Assembly: GCA_964612065.1 (NCBI GenBank)
Contig: CAZTCD010000001.1
Span: forward strand, 1-64,000
Length of the DNA: 64,000 nucleotides
Origin: JAKFYM01 sp964612065
Lineage (GTDB): Bacteria; Bdellovibrionota; UBA1018; CAIPTA01
Reading direction: 5' to 3'
In this document: positions 59,188 through 64,000 of the stretch, one piece after another
How positions within the stretch are numbered: position 1 is the stretch's first letter
Layout: every line of letters starts with the position of its first letter
Notes under the pieces: model-generated
Databases searched by the model: none
Told to the model about the DNA's origin: nothing
What the model saw: only the letters and a program-made list of their open reading frames with translations
Position numbers and translations under genes: made by a program

Positions 59188-59264
59188 TGGCGGACCCGAT
59201 ACGATTCGAACGTACGACCTTTGCCTTCGGAGGGCAACGCTCTATCCAGCTGAGCTACGGGTCC
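59188..59264 (-). tRNA. tRNA-Arg (anticodon CCG)
   Basis: Read on the minus strand, the acceptor stem GGACCCG/CGGGTCC, D-stem GCTC/GAGC, anticodon stem TTGCC/GGCAA and T-stem GTACG/CGTAT all pair (one G-T). The anticodon loop CTCCGAA gives anticodon CCG for the CGG codon. The 3' CCA is encoded (59190-59188). Confidence 0.95.
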
Positions 59265-59353
59265 AATGCTGAGAGTTCTTGATTTACCTCGGTGGCTCAT
59301 TTGGCTCAAGGATTTATGCATTGAGCTGTACTGAACAGTGCTTCCCGAAATAG

Positions 59354-59386
59354 AAAAAAGCCGCAGGCAAAACGCCTGCGGCTTTT
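59354..59386 (-). terminator. Strong terminator downstream of the subtilase gene
   Basis: A 13-bp stem (AAAAGCCGCAGGC at 59356-59368 with GCCTGCGGCTTTT at 59374-59386) has a 5-base loop and a T-run on the minus strand (59359-59354). It ends the leftward subtilase transcript before tRNA-Arg. On the plus strand it also has TTTT and could act weakly. Confidence 0.88.
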
Positions 59387-59409
59387 CAGGAAGGGTCCTG
59401 CAATATCGA

Positions 59410-60621
59410 CTAGTTGAGGAACTTCAGCAGGTCAACCACGCCACCCGCACGAACGCGGTCGGTCCATAGAGGCGAGCGGGTGCTCGTATTCACCAATTTC
59501 TCCGCCGTGGCTTCCGATGGCACGAAACTGCCACTTAAGCCTCTGGCAAGGGCTCCTGCCACGAGGGGCGTAGCCATCGAGGTTCCGCTCATCGATTGGA
59601 AGGATCCACCTGGAACAGTCGAAATAATGTCTGCGCCTGGAGCCGCTACGGAAACGTATTTGTCTCCGTAGTTTGAAAATGACGCCATTGCGCCACGGCT
59701 ATCCGAGGCTGCAACAACTACCATATTCGAGAGGCCAGTGAATCCGGCGGGAAAGAGCGGATCGCGCTCCAAGCCCGTGTTCATATTCAGCGATTCATTG
59801 CCGGAGGCGGCCACGAAAATAGCGCCTTTAGAGCCTGCGTATTCAATGGCTGCGCGGAGAAGCGCGAGGTTGGGTTCGGACGGATCAAAGGTTCCCCAGC
59901 TCCTGTACACTCGCCAGGAGTTAGATAGCACCCTGGCGCCATTGTCTACGGCGTACTTTATGCCAGCGGCTGCATTCGAAAGGAATCCACGGGCTTCGCT
60001 GCCAATGATTCGAACCGGCATGATCTTAACGCCGGGAGCAACACCTACGGCACCAGTGCGTGCATCAGGAGCCCCGCCGATAATCCCCGCACAGTGGGTG
60101 CCGTGTTGGTCGCCATCCATGGGGTCGCCGTCTTTCGCATCGAAATCGTAGCCGTGAACATCATCAATAAATCCGTTGCCGTCATCATCGAGTCCGTTGT
60201 TCGGAACTTCCCGGGAATTCGTATAAATATTCCTGGTGAGAGCTGGGTGATTGTAGTCCACGCCAGTATCCAGCACTGCGACGATAACGTTTTGGCCTTG
60301 GCGTGTTGCAGGAAGCTGGGAATACTTCATTGCATCGGGATGCCAGGCACGCCGGGCGGTTGCATCGTCGGCTCCTTGGTCTTCGTCAGCCGGAAGGCCG
60401 ATTTGAAGGTCTTCTGTAACTTCCTCTGCAGCAGATCTGAAGGAAGCCAGAACATTGGCAAACTTCGGAGCTTCCACCACCACATAGGTATCTTCGCCAA
60501 ACTGCAAGGTCTGAACGGTTTTACCCACCACCGTTCCAATTGGGTTTTTAAGAATAAAGCGCTCCGCCTTAGCTGTGGCTGGAGCAACAATCAACGCGAG
60601 AACAAGAACCAGTTTTTTCAT
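59410..60621 (-). CDS. Secreted subtilisin-like serine protease (S8)
   Basis: The 403-residue protein has a Sec signal peptide (MKKLVLVLALIVAPATAKA), a short propeptide-like N-terminal region, and the S8 catalytic domain with Asp118 (VAVLDTGVDY), His173 (DQHGTHCAG), oxyanion Asn275 (AASGNES) and Ser348 (SGTSMATP). The DDDGNGFIDDVHGYDF segment before the His motif is typical of the bacterial subtilase group. It probably degrades proteins outside the cell. A CGGAGGGG ribosome-binding site lies seven bases upstream. Own promoter and terminator. Confidence 0.94.
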   Translation of the reverse strand: MKKLVLVLALIVAPATAKAERFILKNPIGTVVGKTVQTLQFGEDTYVVVEAPKFANVLASFRSAAEEVTEDLQIGLPADEDQGADDATARRAWHPDAMKYSQLPATRQGQNVIVAVLDTGVDYNHPALTRNIYTNSREVPNNGLDDDGNGFIDDVHGYDFDAKDGDPMDGDQHGTHCAGIIGGAPDARTGAVGVAPGVKIMPVRIIGSEARGFLSNAAAGIKYAVDNGARVLSNSWRVYRSWGTFDPSEPNLALLRAAIEYAGSKGAIFVAASGNESLNMNTGLERDPLFPAGFTGLSNMVVVAASDSRGAMASFSNYGDKYVSVAAPGADIISTVPGGSFQSMSGTSMATPLVAGALARGLSGSFVPSEATAEKLVNTSTRSPLWTDRVRAGGVVDLLKFLN

Positions 60622-60642
60622 TTTTAACCCCTCCGGTTGGAA

Positions 60643-60672
60643 ATCTTAGGGGGGTGTTTCTGTGAGTTGCAA
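60643..60672 (-). promoter_or_regulatory. Candidate promoter of the subtilase gene
   Basis: On the minus strand TTGCAA (60672-60667) and TAAGAT (60648-60643) are 18 bases apart. The predicted start is about 15-20 bases before the ATG at 60621, with the AGGGG ribosome-binding site in between. Confidence 0.4.
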
Positions 60673-60902
60673 TCTTTTAAGATAGTAATGAGGCAATTAT
60701 TCTGAATGTAAAAATGGCTGCATGAATGATTTTCCCAGTGGTCTAGAGCTGCGGCATTTGCGGCGAAGTTGTAAAGGGTTCTGATTTCAGTGGTTTTGAG
60801 AATGGCTTTGGGTGAGCGCAGAGCGGCGATTCAAGAAGATTCTGGGAAACATCGCCCCAAATTGAAAGGTTCTGTCAGGAAATTAAAGGTCCAATCGCAG
60901 GC

Positions 60903-60929
60903 AAAAAAGGGCACCGAAACTCGGTGCCC
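60903..60929 (-). terminator. Strong rho-independent terminator
   Basis: A perfect 9-bp stem (GGGCACCGA at 60909-60917 with TCGGTGCCC at 60921-60929, AAC loop) is followed on the minus strand by six T (60908-60903). It terminates the gene at 60976-61452. Confidence 0.9.
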
Positions 60930-60975
60930 CCAAGAATACTCCCTCCTGGTAGAGGTGGATATAAATTAAATTTAA

Positions 60976-61452
60976 TTATTCGCCTTTCAGGTAGCGAGCG
61001 CAGCTGAGGTCGGCATTGATGCGGTCGCCATTTCTTTTCACAAGTACGAGCTTACCGCTTACCAGCTGGCCGTCAGCAACAGGAGCTGCATAGGAGAAAT
61101 CGATGTCTGCGATGATTGCATCAAGCTGGCCGAGTTTCGTGCCGAGGATCAGCTCACCTTTGCGGGAGCTATCATTGAAGCGAAGGTCTACGTTAGCTTC
61201 ATATTTGGAAGCGCGATTTTCGAGTACGCCGTGAACTTGGGTGAAGCGAGCGATTGTTTTCCGGCCGAACTTCACGGCTGGATCTGAAACCACCATTACA
61301 GCGGCCACGCGAGTTCCTACTTCGGGATTGGTGTGATTGTATACTTTTACATTGAGATCGCCGCCTACGGTTTGGCAGTTGAATCCGTCAGCGTGAGCGG
61401 ATGCGGAGAAAGTGGCGATGGCAAGGACGGCAAAAGTGTTTACGAGTTTCAT
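60976..61452 (-). CDS. Small secreted hypothetical protein
   Basis: The 158-residue protein has a signal peptide (MKLVNTFAVLAIATFSASAHA) and a mature part of predicted beta-strand sequence with two cysteines (FNCQTVGG and DLSCARYLKGE), which may pair. The C-terminal portion repeats strand-like segments (QLVSGKLVLVKRNGDRINADL). I recognise no named family. A strong terminator lies 45 bases downstream and the 5' region is T-rich, so it looks like a well-expressed single gene. Confidence 0.7.
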   Translation of the reverse strand: MKLVNTFAVLAIATFSASAHADGFNCQTVGGDLNVKVYNHTNPEVGTRVAAVMVVSDPAVKFGRKTIARFTQVHGVLENRASKYEANVDLRFNDSSRKGELILGTKLGQLDAIIADIDFSYAAPVADGQLVSGKLVLVKRNGDRINADLSCARYLKGE

Positions 61453-61693
61453 TTGTTTTTCCCTTTGTCTTAATCTGTCTGGGTTACGAGATCCTTCTCA
61501 GTGAACTCCGTGGCTTTTCACAGGATCGTTGCGGCTGTCCGCAGGTCGAATGTGTCGGCGAAATGGAAAGTAAGGCCCCTTTTCAGTAAACTCAAATGCA
61601 TAAAAACAACGTTAATATTCATTAATTAAATAAAACAAACAATGGGTAAACGGCTTGGCCTTTCTCGCTAATAAACTTGCCGGGAAAGGCGTG

Positions 61694-61722
61694 TGGACGG
61701 AGGGGCTGGAAGCCATTACGAT
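61694..61722 (+). promoter_or_regulatory. Candidate promoter abutting the PAP2 gene start
   Basis: TGGACG (61694-61699) and TACGAT (61717-61722) are 17 bases apart; each matches about four of six consensus bases. Only six bases follow before the ATG at 61729, and no ribosome-binding site lies between. Confidence 0.35.
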
Positions 61723-61728
61723 TTTTAA

Positions 61729-62634
61729 ATGAGAAAATCTGTTCTACTAGCGCTTCTTCTGGGATCGCTTCCCTTGGTGGCACTGGCCTCTGACGCCGAA
61801 GTTTCTGAAACGGAATCTAAACCCATCCCCACGGAAGAAGTGGCTCCGCAGGAGGATCCTCCGCTGGGATGGTTCTCTTTCCTTACAAAAATTCCCGGTG
61901 ACTATGTTGCCGTGGCCAATTCTCTGTTCGCCAGAGACCAGATTGGGAACTGGGCGGGGGTAGTGGGATCCACTGCGGCTCTCATTAAATATGATTACGA
62001 GCTCTGGCAGCCTTTTTCCAAAGAGCACGCAAAGAAAGGGTTTGCTTTCGATGCTACGGAGTTTGGATGGAATGTGGGTAAGGGGGGCTTTCAGTTTTTG
62101 ATCGCCGGCGGCTTCCTGCTTTACGGTGGAGCATTCAAGAGCCATCGTGCTCTTAGAACTTGCAGTCAGATCCTTGAGGTAGTGATCGCCACAGGAATCA
62201 CCACACAGGTGCTAAAGCATATTACCGGGCGCGAGAGCCCGAACGTGGCTACCGAGCCGCGCACCGGAAAGTGGCAATGGTTCCCGAATCCGGCCAAATA
62301 TTCCAGGCGGGTATCTGCCTATGATGCATTTCCGTCCGGTCATATTGCCACCACTCTCGCGACTACGAGAGTGATCATTGCGAATTATCCTGAGCAGAAA
62401 TGGATTCCCTGGGTGGGATATCCATTGGTTGCATTTGTTGGAGTAAGCATGGTGGCTACGAACGGGCATTGGTGGAGTGATTATCCGCTAAGCATTCTGC
62501 TTGGATACCATTTCGCAAAGGCGGTGACCCGCGGAAATGCTCCTTACCGAGCCGAAGATGAACGAGCTTTACGCCTGGATCCCTATGTTCCTTTCCCTGA
62601 GAGCGCTGGCTTGATGCTAACCAAGCGCTTCTAG
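61729..62634 (+). CDS. PAP2-superfamily (acid phosphatase/phosphatidate phosphatase-like) protein
   Basis: The 301-residue protein has a signal peptide (about residues 1-20) and several hydrophobic segments. The PAP2 blocks are in order: KHITGRESP (Lys163; family KX6RP), AFPSGH with Ser203 and His205, and SMVATNGHWWSD (family SRX5HX3D). The nucleophilic His of the third block and His205 are present, but Arg of the first block is Ser and Arg of the third is Met. The family removes phosphate from lipids such as phosphatidic acid or undecaprenyl diphosphate; catalytic competence here is uncertain. The DNA upstream has a -10-like hexamer directly before the start. Confidence 0.8.
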   Translation: MRKSVLLALLLGSLPLVALASDAEVSETESKPIPTEEVAPQEDPPLGWFSFLTKIPGDYVAVANSLFARDQIGNWAGVVGSTAALIKYDYELWQPFSKEHAKKGFAFDATEFGWNVGKGGFQFLIAGGFLLYGGAFKSHRALRTCSQILEVVIATGITTQVLKHITGRESPNVATEPRTGKWQWFPNPAKYSRRVSAYDAFPSGHIATTLATTRVIIANYPEQKWIPWVGYPLVAFVGVSMVATNGHWWSDYPLSILLGYHFAKAVTRGNAPYRAEDERALRLDPYVPFPESAGLMLTKRF

Positions 62635-62685
62635 GTTGGAAATCTACTTACTGAACGTTCAGATCAACCAGGCTAGGCTTTTGAA

Positions 62686-62768
62686 TGGTGCTCTCGGAGA
62701 GACTCGAACTCTCACGCTCGCGCATACGACCCTGAATCGTACGTGTCTACCAATTCCACCACGAGAGC
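62686..62768 (-). tRNA. tRNA-Leu (anticodon CAG)
   Basis: Read on the minus strand, acceptor GCTCTCG/CGAGAGC, anticodon stem TACGA/TCGTA with loop TTCAGGG, and T-stem GAGAG/CTCTC all pair. A class II variable arm of about ten bases is present. The anticodon CAG reads CUG. The 3' CCA is encoded (62688-62686). Confidence 0.93.
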
Positions 62769-62949
62769 AAAGCTTGCGAATGAAAAGGGAATTTTTCATG
62801 TTCGCGTTAGCTTGGCAAGTGGAAAGAACATTAGGACAATAGGAAGAGATACAGCCCTTTCGCTAGAGCGGGCGCACCATCAATAGATACGGTATTGACG
62901 CAATGAGTTAATGCTGGTTTATGGGCGCTGTGCCATTCATGGAGGATTG

Positions 62950-64000
62950 ATGGGGCAGTTTTTTCTTTTGATTTTAGCGTTCGCAACCCCGTTCATTTTT
63001 CCTCGAGCCTTTGCTTCGGAGGACAAGTTCTTTTCTGATCAGCAAGCTAAAGCCGCATTTCTCCAGCTCGACTTTTTTGCGGAGGGTCGGGGCATGCATG
63101 TGTCTCCGGGTTTGATTACCTATTTTAACAGAGTAATGGCAAAGCTTCCTTCTCCGGACAATAGGCGGCTGGACCTTCGCCGGTGGTTTACTCGCCGATG
63201 GGGAATGAATTTTCAGGGAAAAGAAATTGTAGGGCTCTTTGACAAGGATCACGAAGGCTTAAGGGTGGGGGCGGTGGGATGTGTCGCTTGCCATAGCGGG
63301 CGTGCTGCCGGCCAGTTCGTCGTGGGGCTCGGAAATAAAAATATCGACGTGGTTCGGATGGCCAAAGACCTCTACCGAATGGAGAGGTGGTGGAAGCACC
63401 TTGTTCCTGCACGCAAGAAGACGGAGGCTTATCTGGATCTCGAAGAGGACGCCTTGGCCTTTTCACATTTTTTGAGTAACGAACGCCTAGGAAATCTCAC
63501 TCAAGGCCTCGTACCGGTTTCTTTCGTATTCAGCTGGTTCTGGTCAATTCATGGTGAACCAGTACCCGAGCGGTTCAGGCGCGGTCAGGTGAAAGTGCCG
63601 ATGCTTTGGGGCTATGAAGAAAAACGAAAGATCGGCCTTTTTTCTGATGGTTTCGGAGATCCGGAACAAGTGGGGTGGGGGGCTCTGGTGGAGCTGGCCG
63701 CAGGCCAACGGCCTGAAGCCGTTCGCAGATATTATCCAAAGATCGTAGAAGCGGAAAAGCTCTTCAATTTCTTTTTGCCCCCGAAGTATCCCTTCGAAAT
63801 CAATCGGCAGCTCGCAGAAAGAGGGAAGGCTGTTTTTTCAAAAACATGTGCCGGGTGCCACGGTTCATACGAGAGAAACGTAGATGGTTATCCGATTTTT
63901 CAAGCTCCAAAATGGATTCCGTGGTCCGTAGTGAGAACTGACGGTGATCGCACTTTTGCCGCAAATGATGACCTTAAACGAAAGATCGGGGAAAGCCCGC
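62950..64000 (+). CDS. Di-haem cytochrome c family protein, truncated by the window edge
   Basis: The frame starts at ATG 62950, three to four bases behind GGAGGA, and is open to the right edge (350 codons), so the C-terminus is missing. A signal peptide (MGQFFLLILAFATPFIFPRAFA) is followed by two haem-binding motifs: Cys111-x-x-Cys114-His115 (CVACH) and Cys300-x-x-Cys303-His304 (CAGCH). It is therefore an exported c-type cytochrome with at least two haems, possibly a relative of di-haem peroxidases or sulfur/alcohol-oxidising partners; the subfamily cannot be told. The DsbD at 16071 could serve its maturation. Confidence 0.88.
   Translation, partial: MGQFFLLILAFATPFIFPRAFASEDKFFSDQQAKAAFLQLDFFAEGRGMHVSPGLITYFNRVMAKLPSPDNRRLDLRRWFTRRWGMNFQGKEIVGLFDKDHEGLRVGAVGCVACHSGRAAGQFVVGLGNKNIDVVRMAKDLYRMERWWKHLVPARKKTEAYLDLEEDALAFSHFLSNERLGNLTQGLVPVSFVFSWFWSIHGEPVPERFRRGQVKVPMLWGYEEKRKIGLFSDGFGDPEQVGWGALVELAAGQRPEAVRRYYPKIVEAEKLFNFFLPPKYPFEINRQLAERGKAVFSKTCAGCHGSYERNVDGYPIFQAPKWIPWSVVRTDGDRTFAANDDLKRKIGESP

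Larger units (their letters stand above)
60622..60975. other. Intergenic region upstream of the subtilase gene
   Basis: About 350 bases without a convincing gene. It holds the subtilase promoter and ribosome-binding site at its left end and, at its right end, the terminator of the small secreted protein gene (60903-60929). The roughly 230 bases between them show nothing I recognise. Confidence 0.6.

Noticed and set aside
1..64000. Insertion sequences, prophage, integrase, toxin-antitoxin, restriction or CRISPR-associated genes
   Set aside because: No transposase, recombinase, phage structural, nuclease or toxin motif was seen in any frame, and the two tRNA genes show no flanking integrase.

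Overview
The window looks like ordinary chromosome of a free-living or predatory Gram-negative bacterium. It has about 50% GC, is densely packed with genes on both strands, and shows no insertion sequence, prophage, integrase or CRISPR array. Outer-membrane and LPS biogenesis genes (LptE), many lipoproteins and secreted proteases, GYF_2-type domains, a PilZ protein, an alkyltransferase-like protein and an lptE-holA pair point to a proteobacterial lineage in the broad sense. The flavour is that of the Bdellovibrionota/Deltaproteobacteria, but this assignment is an inference from gene content; no 16S rRNA gene is present.

Layout. 1-6.9 kb: an edge-truncated M23 peptidase, a LysM lytic transglycosylase, a maleylacetoacetate isomerase, a divergent SelO-like pseudokinase, a small secreted Cys-rich protein, and an HtrA protease coupled to a MutT/MTH1-like Nudix hydrolase. 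7-10.6 kb: a ketone-body operon (acetoacetyl-CoA thiolase, SCOT A and B) followed by a cyclic-nucleotide-binding protein. 10.6-15.9 kb: two lipoproteins (Asp-box and vWA), a GYF_2-GYF_2-PilZ protein, a lysophospholipase-like hydrolase, pyrE, and an ABC-like protein without a Walker A motif. 16-30.2 kb: DsbD, an Ig-repeat lipoprotein, nadB, a Cache-type membrane sensor, alr, a GYF_2-TM-TPR protein, a DUF1015 protein, a DciA-like protein, lptE and holA.

30.2-39.7 kb: a long leftward block running rimP, nusA, infB, rbfA, truB, a TadG-like protein, a histone-H1-like protein with an acidic tail, and rpsT. This is the classic translation/ribosome-maturation cluster with extra genes appended and no ylxR. 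40-49.4 kb: two tandem metzincin-type secreted proteases, an HD phosphohydrolase, threonyl-tRNA synthetase without a TGS domain, and an overlapping run of a methyltransferase-like protein, a tiny protein, a GNAT acetyltransferase and an alkyltransferase-like protein. 49.4-59.2 kb: an acyl-CoA ligase/ACP/acyltransferase three-domain fusion, RlmL, an EI24 membrane protein coupled to a large zinc metalloprotease lipoprotein, a pseudo-receiver HD-GYP-like protein and an RluA-family pseudouridine synthase. 59.2-64 kb: tRNA-Arg(CCG), a subtilase, a small secreted protein, a PAP2-family protein, tRNA-Leu(CAG), and an edge-truncated di-haem cytochrome c protein.

No single spectacular new system stands out. 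The most interesting signals are: several genes with a -10-like hexamer only 5-8 bases before the start codon and no Shine-Dalgarno (possible leaderless transcription); the bipolar histone-like protein coupled to rpsT; the AMP-ligase/ACP/PlsC fusion; the ATL/GNAT/small-ORF overlap; and degenerate enzyme relatives (an ABC ATPase without a P-loop, a receiver without its Asp, a PAP2 protein without its Arg residues).
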